A stretch of 33,556 nt of DNA, from NCBI GenBank assembly GCA_963579025.1, contig CAUZFZ010000116.1:1-33556 (forward strand). Direction: 5' to 3'. This document shows, piece after piece, positions 17,543 to 25,394 of this stretch (its first letter is position 1; every line of letters starts with the position of its first letter). Source of the stretch: CAUZFZ01 sp963579025. GTDB taxonomy: Bacteria > Planctomycetota > Planctomycetia > Planctomycetales > Planctomycetaceae. The notes below the pieces were generated by a model. That model made no database searches and was not told the DNA's origin. It saw nothing but the letters and a program-made list of their open reading frames with translations. A program made the position numbers and the translations under genes.

Positions 17543-18454
17543 ATGAGCGACTCAGTGGCAGTCGACCCGGCAAGCCGCCGAGGAATTTTACTGGCCGGAG
17601 GTGCGGGGACTCGGCTGCATCCGGCGACGATGGTCGTCAGCAAGCAACTGCTGCCGGTCTATGACAAGCCCATGGTGTATTACCCGCTGACCACGCTGAT
17701 GCTCGGGGGCATGCGTGAGATTCTGATCATCAGTACGCCGCAGGATCTGCCGTTGTATGAGCGATTACTGGGCGACGGTTCGCAGTGGGGGCTGAGCCTC
17801 GAATATCGCGAGCAGCCCGATCCCGGCGGGCTGGCGCAGGCGTTCCTGATTGGGGAGTCATTTATTGATGGGCGGCTGTCGAGCCTCGTGCTGGGCGACA
17901 ACATTTTCTACGGACACAATCTGTCGCAGTCGTTGCAGAGTGCTTCGCAGCAAACCACGGGAGCGACGGTGTTCGCCTATCACGTGAGCGACCCGGAACG
18001 CTATGGCGTTGTCGTGCTGGATGAAAATGGACAGGCGACCGACCTCGAAGAAAAGCCAGCCCATCCGAAATCAAACTACGCCGTGACCGGACTGTATTTC
18101 TACGACACCAATGTCGTTGAGATCGCAAAAGAACTGAAACCGTCACCACGAGGCGAGCTCGAGATCACCGATCTGAATCGCGTTTACCTTGAGCGAAATC
18201 AACTTTCGGTGGAACTGTGGGGACGTGGTACTGCCTGGCTCGACACCGGCACGCACGAATCTCTTGTCGAAGCGGCTCAATTCGTTCATGTGCTGGAAAC
18301 GCGACAGGGACTGAGGGTTGCCTGTCCGGAAGAAATCGCCTGGCGAATGGGCTATATCGACGCCGAAGCCGTGCTCAAGCTCGCCGCACCCATGAAGAAC
18401 AGCGGGTACGGGCAGTATTTAATCCAGTTGATTGAGCAGAGCGGTTCGTCGTAG
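17543..18454 (+). CDS. rmlA: Glucose-1-phosphate thymidylyltransferase
   Basis: A 303-residue enzyme of usual length. ATG 17543 has AAGGAG 7 bases upstream. It joins dTTP and glucose-1-phosphate to make dTDP-glucose, the first step to dTDP-rhamnose and other deoxysugars for surface polysaccharides. Nucleotide-binding LAGGAGTRLHPAT (17-29) and the product-recognition block VSKQLLPVYDKPMVYYPL are intact. GDNIFYG carries the metal-binding Asp, and EEKPAHPKSNYAVTGLYFYD, RGELEITDLN and WLDTGTHESL complete the RmlA pattern. The other rml genes are not next to it, so it is a stand-alone copy. A strong hairpin follows the stop. Confidence 0.96.
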   Translation: MSDSVAVDPASRRGILLAGGAGTRLHPATMVVSKQLLPVYDKPMVYYPLTTLMLGGMREILIISTPQDLPLYERLLGDGSQWGLSLEYREQPDPGGLAQAFLIGESFIDGRLSSLVLGDNIFYGHNLSQSLQSASQQTTGATVFAYHVSDPERYGVVVLDENGQATDLEEKPAHPKSNYAVTGLYFYDTNVVEIAKELKPSPRGELEITDLNRVYLERNQLSVELWGRGTAWLDTGTHESLVEAAQFVHVLETRQGLRVACPEEIAWRMGYIDAEAVLKLAAPMKNSGYGQYLIQLIEQSGSS

Positions 18455-18471
18455 TCACCGCGCAAAAAACA

Positions 18472-18502
18472 ACTCCGCGTGACCAAAAAGATCACGCGGA
18501 GT
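18472..18502 (+). terminator. Hairpin terminator after rmlA
   Basis: ACTCCGCGTGA (18472-18482) and TCACGCGGAGT (18492-18502) are perfect inverted arms around an A-rich 9-base loop, 18 bases after the rmlA stop. An A6 run lies just before it. No T tract follows on the plus strand, so rho-independent action rightward is weak, but leftward the A run would read as T. Confidence 0.6.
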
Positions 18503-18852
18503 GCATGTGCCTACTTGTTGAACGATAATGCCGACGAGTTATCTGCAGTGGGCACACCAATAATTACACCCGGCAGAGTACCGCTGAGAAATCGCCAGTT
18601 CAATCGAAAATCATGCGAAAAATGCTGTCTCCCGCTAAGGCGTGGTTGACGTTTGTTTTGGGCCCTAAATGCTCGATTTGGCCTGACCAGCGCCAGAAAG
18701 AATGGTCTGAACCCGCCCGAACGGAGACTTGATCGTTTACAGACTCAACGATCGGTCGCCGTTTTCCGTACACGCTTCGACGAGCTACAGTCAGCTCGAT
18801 AGATTTTCCCGGCTTCGTCGAGCGTGACGTCATCATCACCACGGAACAGTGG
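18503..18852. other. Intergenic region upstream of ABC transporter pair
   Basis: About 350 bases without a convincing coding frame. It must hold the promoter of the ABC pair. A TTGACG at 18646 is followed by TAAATG, but the 14-base spacing is too short for a standard promoter. A small hairpin (CGAGCT/AGCTCG, 18781-18798) lies near the start. Nothing firmer could be identified. Confidence 0.35.
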
Positions 18853-19533
18853 ATGTCCCTTTCCATTCAGAATCTCAAGAAGTCCTATGGCGAACCCGGA
18901 GGTTCCCGACTTTCCATTCTCGACATCGACTCGTTCGAGATGCAGGACGGTGAACAGGTTGTGCTGATCGGTTCGAGTGGCGGTGGTAAGACCACACTGC
19001 TGAATGTGATTGCCGGCATCACGACTGCCGATTCCGGGACGGTGACGATTGATGGCACGGACGTGACGTCATTGCCAGAACCGGCACGCGATCGGTTTCG
19101 AGCCCAGAGGATCGGGTACGTGTTTCAGACGTTCAATCTGTTGCCTGCGTTCAGCGCGCTTGAAAACGTGCTGCTGGGCATGAGCTTTTCCGGACGCGGT
19201 GCCGATCGCAGCCGGGCCATCGATTTACTGGAACGAGTCGGTCTCGGGCACCGGATGCAGCATCGCCCGACGAAGCTCTCCGTCGGCGAACAGCAGCGAG
19301 TGGCTGTGGCCCGCGCACTGGCGAACAGCCCGTCACTACTGCTCGCTGATGAACCGACCGCGAACGTGGACACTGCCAATCAGGAAAACGTCCTCAAACT
19401 GATTCGCGAGGCGTGCACAGAGAACCAGGTCTCACTGCTGATGGTCACGCACTCTCTGGACGTTTCGTCGCAGTTCGATCGCGTTGAGACACTCAGCGAA
19501 TTCAACCGGCCGGCAGTCGCGGCCAACGACTGA
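18853..19533 (+). CDS. ABC transporter ATP-binding protein (MacB/LolD type)
   Basis: A 226-residue ATPase. Walker A is GSSGGGKTT (40-48), Q-loop Gln92 lies in YVFQTFNLLP, the signature is LSVGEQQR (142-149, Val in place of the usual Gly), and Walker B is LLLADEPTAN (162-171) with the His switch in MVTHS. The YVFQTFNLLPAFSALENV stretch is typical of the MacB/LolD/FtsE branch. This branch works on FtsX-type permeases and often moves substrates mechanically rather than through a channel. The permease gene follows by 32 bases, so the two form one transporter. The start ATG has no strong Shine-Dalgarno. Confidence 0.93.
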   Translation: MSLSIQNLKKSYGEPGGSRLSILDIDSFEMQDGEQVVLIGSSGGGKTTLLNVIAGITTADSGTVTIDGTDVTSLPEPARDRFRAQRIGYVFQTFNLLPAFSALENVLLGMSFSGRGADRSRAIDLLERVGLGHRMQHRPTKLSVGEQQRVAVARALANSPSLLLADEPTANVDTANQENVLKLIREACTENQVSLLMVTHSLDVSSQFDRVETLSEFNRPAVAAND

Positions 19534-19565
19534 TCCTTGTATCGAAGCCCCGTGGATTGTCCCGA

Positions 19566-20915
19566 ATGAATCTGCTGACGATCGCCGCCAAGAGTCTCCG
19601 CCAGCGGGCGCTGTCATCCTCGCTAACCATGTTGAGTGTTGCGCTGGGCATCATGCTGATGGTCGCAGTGCTGGTCATCAACAGCGTCGTGAGCGACACA
19701 TTCAGTCAGCGCAGTATCGGCTACAACCTGGTGATCGGCCCGCCAGGCAGCGATCTGGCCAACGTCTTGAGTGCCGTCTACCGCATTGGAAAACCACGTG
19801 AGACGCTGCCCTACAGAATCCTGACCGAAGACGTGCTGGGCGACGACAAGAAGTGGAAAGACTGGATCCACTATGCCATACCGATCGCCATGGGAGACGT
19901 CACGGAAATCGGTGGCTTCCCGATTGTCGGTACCACACCAAAGTACTTCGTCGTTGAATACGGACCGGGTAAGAAGTTTGGCCTGGATGGCAAACTCCCG
20001 ATTCGGCCGTTCGATGCAGTGATTGGGGCACGTGTCGCACGCGAAAACGACTGGACGGTTGGCTCGGAATTCCGGCTCATTCACGGCGGTGCCGAGAGCG
20101 ATCACGTTCACGACGAGAAATTCACCATCACAGGGCTGCTGGCACCGACGGGGACACCGAACGATCGCACGGTCTTCGTGAACCTTGAGGGCTTCTTCCT
20201 GATCTCCGGTCACGAAAAGCCGCCACAGGAAGCGATTGAGCGACTGAGGCGGTTGGGATTCGTAGTCACTCCGCAACAGGAAGCCGAAATCCTTGCAGCG
20301 GGCGGCGGCCACGATGATCATGGCCACGACCATGCACACCACCATGCCATTCCGGACGACATGAAGGAGCTGTCTTTCATTCTGGTGCGAATGAAGGACG
20401 ACATTGGTGCGATGGGCGCCATCATGATGGTCGGGCCGTTTAACGAGGGCCTGCGTGCTCAGGCCGTGAACCCGGTGTTTCCCATGAACCAGCTCATGAA
20501 AAACTTCGTGGGCAACTTCCGCCAGATGCTCCTGTGCCTGACCTTTCTGATCGTGATTGTCGCAGGTGTCGGTATCTTCGTGAGCATTTACAACTCGATG
20601 GCCGATCGAAAGCGCGAGATTGCGATCATGCGAGCCTTGGGTGCGCATCGAGGCACCGTGTTCTCCATCATTCTGGGTGAGTCCCTGCTGCTGTGTCTGG
20701 GGGGCGGAGTCCTGGGGCTGTTGCTTGGTCACGGGCTCGTGATTGCCGTGACTCCGATCGTGGAATCGAGAGCCGGGATCATCATGAATCCGTTCCAATT
20801 CGAGCCGTGGGAACTGGTTCTGTTTCCCGTGCTGATGGTCCTGGCCTCACTGGTTGGATTCCTGCCGGGCCTGACGGCGTATCGCACCGACGTCGCGGAT
20901 TCGCTGTCCGATTGA
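19566..20915 (+). CDS. FtsX-type ABC permease with His-rich periplasmic loop
   Basis: A 449-residue protein from ATG 19566 (MNLLTIAAKSLRQRALSSSL); an in-frame TTG at 19557 is less likely. It has the MacB_PCD/FtsX layout: one N-terminal membrane helix (about 18-42), a large periplasmic domain, then three helices near residues 320-345, 365-395 and 415-440. MADRKREIAIMRALGAHR is the conserved coupling region. Residues ~248-260 of the periplasmic domain are GHDDHGHDHAHHH, with a second cluster SDHVHDE (178-184). Such loops usually bind zinc or similar metals. FtsX-type systems with His-rich parts are known in zinc-responsive operons (Zrg type in Vibrio), so a metal-linked role is a reasonable guess. 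It pairs with the ATPase upstream. Confidence 0.9.
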   Translation: MNLLTIAAKSLRQRALSSSLTMLSVALGIMLMVAVLVINSVVSDTFSQRSIGYNLVIGPPGSDLANVLSAVYRIGKPRETLPYRILTEDVLGDDKKWKDWIHYAIPIAMGDVTEIGGFPIVGTTPKYFVVEYGPGKKFGLDGKLPIRPFDAVIGARVARENDWTVGSEFRLIHGGAESDHVHDEKFTITGLLAPTGTPNDRTVFVNLEGFFLISGHEKPPQEAIERLRRLGFVVTPQQEAEILAAGGGHDDHGHDHAHHHAIPDDMKELSFILVRMKDDIGAMGAIMMVGPFNEGLRAQAVNPVFPMNQLMKNFVGNFRQMLLCLTFLIVIVAGVGIFVSIYNSMADRKREIAIMRALGAHRGTVFSIILGESLLLCLGGGVLGLLLGHGLVIAVTPIVESRAGIIMNPFQFEPWELVLFPVLMVLASLVGFLPGLTAYRTDVADSLSD

Positions 20916-20989
20916 ATCAGTTGACCGTCCCGCGCCGTCGCTGCTCCAATGTCGGCTGAGAACGAATCCGGAGACAGCACCCACACACC

Positions 20990-23563
20990 ATGCCAGCCAT
21001 CGAAATCCGCGGTGCCCGGGTTCACAATCTGCGGAACGTCGACGTCGACATCCCGCTGAACCGTTTGACGGTCATCACCGGCGTCAGCGGATCCGGCAAG
21101 AGTAGCTTGGCATTCGACACGCTGGCAGTTGAAGGTCAGCGGCGATACGTCGAGAGTTTCTCTGCCACAGCTCGGCAGCATCTGGACCGGCTGGAGAAAC
21201 CGGACGCCGACCGCATCGATCACCTTCCACCGGCTGTCGGTCTGAGGCAGAACTCAATCACGCGTTCTCCTCGCGCGACCGTCGCGACAGTCACAGAGAT
21301 CGATGACCTGCTGCGCGTGCTGCTGTCGCGCATCGGAACTGTGCATTGCCCCGATTGCCACCTGGCCGTGCAGAGTCACACGGCCGAGTCAGTCGCCGCC
21401 TGGATCTCCACACAACCGGACGGGCAACGGTTCCAACTGGCATTTCCGTTTGAAGCGCCGAATACCGATCCAGCCGAAGCGGACATCAATGATCTGCAGG
21501 AGTCCGGGTTTACGCGCGCAGTACGAATCACGACCCGGGCCGGTGAAGATGCACAGGGACAAACACTCGACGTTTCCTCGCTCAACGACAATCCGGATGA
21601 GTCCCTGACTGACATCGAGTCGTATGTCATCGTCGATCGCCTGGTCACTGGAAAAGTCGCGCCACAACGGCTGATTGAAAGCCTTGAGTCGTGCATCCTC
21701 AACGGTGACGGCTGCTGCATCGTCCTCATGCAGACGGAGGCCGACGACGCTGAAAACGTCGCGATCGACGGGCGACACCACCAGCTGTCCCGATTCTCCG
21801 CCCGGCTTGATTGCGACAAATGCCGCCGTGTGTTTCTCCCGCCCGAACCCCGGTTGCTCAGTTACCGCAGTCCGCTGGGAGCCTGCCGCGACTGTCAGGG
21901 GACGGGCATGCTGACAGATCAGACCACTTGTTCGACGTGCGCCGGGACGAGACTGCGAAGTGAAGCGCGAGCGGTTGGCCTCGTGATTGGGTCGTCATCG
22001 GACACCGCACGCGACGATTTCTATGGGATCGCACAGGTTTCGGCGTTCACTGTGGACGATGCTCGCGGCTGGTTGCAGCAACTGCCCTCCCATCTCACGC
22101 CGGAACAGATTCCTGTGACGTCCGAGCTGATCCCGGAACTCGTCGCGCGGCTGACTTACCTGCAATCGGTTGGGCTGGGGTACCTGCAACTCAATCGAGC
22201 GTTGAGTTCACTGTCGCGCGGCGAGGCTCAACGTGCCGCGATGACCGGCATTCTGGGATCGCGGTTGGTCAACACGCTGTTCGTGCTCGACGAGCCTTCG
22301 GCGGGTCTGCACCCACGAGACGTCGGACAAATCGTCGAACTGGTGCAGCACCTGCGGGACAGCTCGAACACGGTGGTGGTCGTCGAGCATGAACCAGACT
22401 TTGCGGCGGCGGCCGACTACCGGCTTGATATCGGACCCGGAGCCGGCCGAGATGGGGGCCAGGTCGTTTTCGCGGGGACGTCCTCAGAATGGTCTGCACT
22501 CGAACACATAAATCCCGCCCCGCCTTCTCCCCCCACGGGAGGGAGAACGGACGGCTTGTTGCCAGCGCTTAAGCTCGTGGCGTGCCGACATCACACGCTC
22601 GACGGTGTGAGCGTTGAAATTCCGCTCGGATGCCTGTGCGTGGTGGCGGGAGTCAGCGGGGCCGGAAAGAGTTCGCTGGTTGAAGGCGTTCTGTATCCCG
22701 CACTGTGCCAGCGACTCGACGTGCCGTGCGAGATCAATGACCGCGGCGAGTGCGGCGAACTGACCGGGGCCGAGCACCTGTCGCATGTCGAGCTTGTCAG
22801 TGACGCTCCGCTGAAGGGCGGACGACGCAGTACTCCCGTCACATGGCTGAAAGCGTTTGGTGAGATTCGCGGTCTGTTTTCCGACACAGGCGAGGCACAC
22901 AATCGCAACCTCGCGGCTGGTGACTTCAGCTTCAACACGGATCGCGGTGGCCGCTGCCCGAAGTGCAAAGGCACCGGTACGGTCGAAATCGACATGCAGT
23001 TTCTGGCCGACGTCGTGATGACGTGTCCCGACTGCCACGGCTCAAGATACCAGCGACACATTCTGGAAGTCACATGGCGCGGCCGCTCAATCGCCGACGT
23101 GCTGGCAATGACGGCGGCAGAAGCCTTCGCATTCTTCCGCGGGCAGCCAAAGATTCAGAAGAAGCTGAGGACACTGAAAGATGTCGGCCTCGATTATCTG
23201 ACGCTCGGTCAGCCACTGGCCACGCTCTCCGGCGGGGAAGCTCAGAGATTGAAGCTGGCATCAAGTCTGGCCGCGACCGGACGATCTGGTTCCCTGCTCA
23301 TCCTCAACGAACCAACCACCGGACTGCACCCCCTGGATGTCGAGCGTCTGCTCGAATGCTTCAGGGGACTGCTCGCAGTCGGTCACTCGTTGATTGTGAT
23401 TGAACATCATCTGAATGTGATCCGTGCTGCGGATCACGTCATCGACATGGGGCCTGAAGCCGGACCCGAGGGCGGCCACGTTGTCGTCAGCGGTTCTGTC
23501 ATTGACGTGATGGCCTGCTCCAAATCAATTACGGGTCAATTCCTGCGTGACGGGCTCTCGTAA
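20990..23563 (+). CDS. UvrA-like ABC ATPase, divergent
   Basis: An 857-residue UvrA-family protein, shorter than canonical UvrA (~940). Module one has Walker A GVSGSGKSS (31-39), a CPDC zinc site, a UvrB-binding-like region that is short and divergent, further CxxC pairs (CDKC, CRDC, CSTC), an unusual signature LSRGEAQR, and Walker B VLDEPSAGLHP. Module two has Walker A GVSGAGKSS, the zinc finger CPKC-N20-CPDC, signature LSGGEAQR, and Walker B LILNEPTTGLHP with Asn in place of Asp. Both modules bind damaged DNA in UvrA. This could be a class II UvrA (UvrA2) linked to damage tolerance or drug resistance rather than the main repair protein. A palindromic in-frame linker (22525-22547) joins the modules. 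It follows the ABC permease by 74 bases. Confidence 0.9.
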   Translation: MPAIEIRGARVHNLRNVDVDIPLNRLTVITGVSGSGKSSLAFDTLAVEGQRRYVESFSATARQHLDRLEKPDADRIDHLPPAVGLRQNSITRSPRATVATVTEIDDLLRVLLSRIGTVHCPDCHLAVQSHTAESVAAWISTQPDGQRFQLAFPFEAPNTDPAEADINDLQESGFTRAVRITTRAGEDAQGQTLDVSSLNDNPDESLTDIESYVIVDRLVTGKVAPQRLIESLESCILNGDGCCIVLMQTEADDAENVAIDGRHHQLSRFSARLDCDKCRRVFLPPEPRLLSYRSPLGACRDCQGTGMLTDQTTCSTCAGTRLRSEARAVGLVIGSSSDTARDDFYGIAQVSAFTVDDARGWLQQLPSHLTPEQIPVTSELIPELVARLTYLQSVGLGYLQLNRALSSLSRGEAQRAAMTGILGSRLVNTLFVLDEPSAGLHPRDVGQIVELVQHLRDSSNTVVVVEHEPDFAAAADYRLDIGPGAGRDGGQVVFAGTSSEWSALEHINPAPPSPPTGGRTDGLLPALKLVACRHHTLDGVSVEIPLGCLCVVAGVSGAGKSSLVEGVLYPALCQRLDVPCEINDRGECGELTGAEHLSHVELVSDAPLKGGRRSTPVTWLKAFGEIRGLFSDTGEAHNRNLAAGDFSFNTDRGGRCPKCKGTGTVEIDMQFLADVVMTCPDCHGSRYQRHILEVTWRGRSIADVLAMTAAEAFAFFRGQPKIQKKLRTLKDVGLDYLTLGQPLATLSGGEAQRLKLASSLAATGRSGSLLILNEPTTGLHPLDVERLLECFRGLLAVGHSLIVIEHHLNVIRAADHVIDMGPEAGPEGGHVVVSGSVIDVMACSKSITGQFLRDGLS
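22525..22547. repeat. In-frame palindrome inside the uvrA-like gene
   Basis: TTCTCCC (22525-22531) and GGGAGAA (22541-22547) are inverted arms around a 9-base centre. They sit in C-rich sequence and encode a Pro-rich linker (NPAPPSPPTGG) between the two ATPase modules. It resembles short dispersed repeats that can insert in coding sequence without breaking the frame. Confidence 0.5.
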
Positions 23564-23571
23564 GAATGGGT

Positions 23572-23669
23572 CCACGAAATACACGAATGACACGAAAAAC
23601 TCAGGTCAAGCGATGACCACGGTCGGTCATCACGACGCCCTGTTTTCGTGTCATTCGTGCCTTTCGTGG
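23572..23669. repeat. Palindromic repeat, CCACGAAA family
   Basis: Arms of 27 bases (23572-23598 and 23643-23669) are inverted copies with two mismatches. The left arm reads CCACGAAATACACGAATGAC..., itself made of direct CACGAA units. It starts 8 bases after the uvrA-like stop and may act as a transcript hairpin. Confidence 0.8.
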
Positions 23670-23728
23670 TTAACCTCTTACCCGCCGGGCGTGTTGCACA
23701 CATGACAAGACAAACAGGACGACAACCG

Positions 23729-25276
23729 ATGCTTCGAATTCTGATGCAGTCCCTGGCTGTTCTGGTGACTGCTTCGCACACCAGCGCCGATGCCGCCCGC
23801 CCGAACATTGTCATCATCATGTGCGATGACATGGGGTTCTCCGACATTGGCTGCTTTGGCGGCGAGATCGACACACCTCATCTGAACGCGCTGGCGGCCA
23901 ACGGTCTGAGATTCACCGACTTCCACAACAACGCAAAGTGTTCCGAGACGCGCGCGTCGCTGCTGACAGGTTTGTGGCATCAGCAATCGAAAAACCTGAG
24001 AAAGCCAGGACACGTCACGATCGCTGAAGTGCTTAAGTCAGCCGGCTACTCGACCATGATGAGCGGCAAGTGGCACGTTGCCGGGATTCCGCCGGACCGT
24101 GGGTTCGATCGCTACTTCGGGTTTCTCAGCGGTGCAATCAACTTCTTCACTGGCGTCGACTGGGGCGACGGACGAAACCTGATGCGGCTCGATCGTGAGG
24201 TCTATCAGCCGCCATCTGACTTCTACTCGACGAACGCCTTTACCGATTACGCCATCGAGTTCATCGACGACGTGCGGCAGAAGGACAAACCGTTCTTCCT
24301 GTACCTGGCACACAATGCTCCGCACTTTCCGCTGCACGCTTTGCCCGAAGACATTGCGAAGTACAAGGGTCGCTACAAGGTCGGCTGGGATGTCATTCGC
24401 CAGCAGCGTTACGAGAAGCTCAAGAAGCTTGGGATTATCGACAACACCTGGCGGTTGTCCGGGCGCGATCCCAAAGTCGAGCCGTGGGAAGACATGACTG
24501 CCGAGCAGGTCGAGTTCCTCGAACCGATGATGGCCGTGTATGCAGCGATGGTCGATCGGCTCGATCAGAACATCGGGCGTCTGGTGACCTACCTCGAAAA
24601 ACATGGCGAGTTGGACAACACACTGATTCTGTTCTTTTCAGACAACGGCGCCTGCCCCTATCAGCGACTACGCACCAGCGAGCGAATTCCTGGCGCCAAA
24701 GACAGCGACATTGCCTACGACGCGCGCTGGGCCAATATGTGCAACACACCACTGCGACTCTACAAGCAGTACGCGCACGAAGGCGGTTCCGCCACACCGA
24801 TGATCGCGCACTGGCCTGCGGGAATTCGAGCACGTGGTGAACTGTCACGATTCACGTCCCATCTCGTGGACCTGATGCCAACCGTTGTGGAACTCGCCGG
24901 AGCAGAATACCCGAAGTCCTTCGCTGGCCACGCCATTCTGCCGATGGAAGGCGAATCGCTCGTACCCGCACTGCAGGGCAAGGCAACCTCTCGCAGCCGG
25001 CCAGTCTTCTGGGAGTTCAGCGGCAATCACGCGATTCGAGATGGTCAGTGGAAACTGGTCGCCGAACGGTCCAAAGACTGGGAACTGTACGATCTGTCGA
25101 CTGATCGCAGCGAAACGCGGAACCTGAGGGCCGAAGATGCCGACCGTGTTGCAGCACTCGCAGCGAACTACGACGCCTGGGCAATACGCACGGGCGCGAA
25201 GACACACAAACAGTCCCGCGCGATGAAGCCGTCCACCCAGTCGCAATTATTCGATCTGCAAGAGTTGCTTAAGTAG
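23729..25276 (+). CDS. Secreted sulfatase with atypical CSETR motif
   Basis: A 515-residue sulfatase from ATG 23729 (MLRILMQSLAVLVTASHTSADA), chosen because it gives a signal peptide; ATGs at 23648 and 23702 are in frame but poorer. Metal-site Asp33 and Asp34 are in MCDDMGFSDIG. The active-site motif at residues 71-75 is CSETR, where the known formylglycine consensus is C/S-x-P/A-x-R; Cys71 and Arg75 remain but Pro is Glu. SGKWH (112-116), HNAPHFP and the late LFFSDNGA metal site are intact. It should cleave sulfate esters from polysaccharides outside the cytoplasm if it is matured. Its stop TAG is the first part of the palindrome at 25273. The M81 peptidase follows. Confidence 0.93.
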   Translation: MLRILMQSLAVLVTASHTSADAARPNIVIIMCDDMGFSDIGCFGGEIDTPHLNALAANGLRFTDFHNNAKCSETRASLLTGLWHQQSKNLRKPGHVTIAEVLKSAGYSTMMSGKWHVAGIPPDRGFDRYFGFLSGAINFFTGVDWGDGRNLMRLDREVYQPPSDFYSTNAFTDYAIEFIDDVRQKDKPFFLYLAHNAPHFPLHALPEDIAKYKGRYKVGWDVIRQQRYEKLKKLGIIDNTWRLSGRDPKVEPWEDMTAEQVEFLEPMMAVYAAMVDRLDQNIGRLVTYLEKHGELDNTLILFFSDNGACPYQRLRTSERIPGAKDSDIAYDARWANMCNTPLRLYKQYAHEGGSATPMIAHWPAGIRARGELSRFTSHLVDLMPTVVELAGAEYPKSFAGHAILPMEGESLVPALQGKATSRSRPVFWEFSGNHAIRDGQWKLVAERSKDWELYDLSTDRSETRNLRAEDADRVAALAANYDAWAIRTGAKTHKQSRAMKPSTQSQLFDLQELLK

Positions 25277-25364
25277 GCCGGAACAAGCGAAGCGCAGTTC
25301 CGGCAATTCGGTTGGTTATTGGCACGACGCGTGCCGGAACTGCGAGTTGCTTGTTCCGGCCTAC
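25273..25364. repeat. Palindromic repeat, GTAGGCCGGAACAAGC family
   Basis: Arms of 33 bases (25273-25305 and 25332-25364) are inverted copies with few mismatches; each outer end is GTAGGCCGGAACAAGC. The TAG in the left end is the sulfatase stop codon. The right arm ends 30 bases before the GTG of the peptidase gene. A half copy lies at 33508 after the kinase gene. Confidence 0.85.
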
Positions 25365-25394
25365 CGAAAACCCAACGCTCCGAGGACTCCCACC

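Noticed and set aside
18646..18671. Sigma-70-like promoter TTGACG/TAAATG
   Set aside because: The 14-base spacing is too short and the -10 match is poor.
18600..18866. 88-residue leftward frame upstream of the ABC pair
   Set aside because: No start signal, no recognisable domain, and it overlaps the ABC ATPase start.
19623..20798. 391-residue open frame antisense to the ABC permease
   Set aside because: The permease on the plus strand has clear family motifs; the antisense product is His/Arg-rich without any domain.
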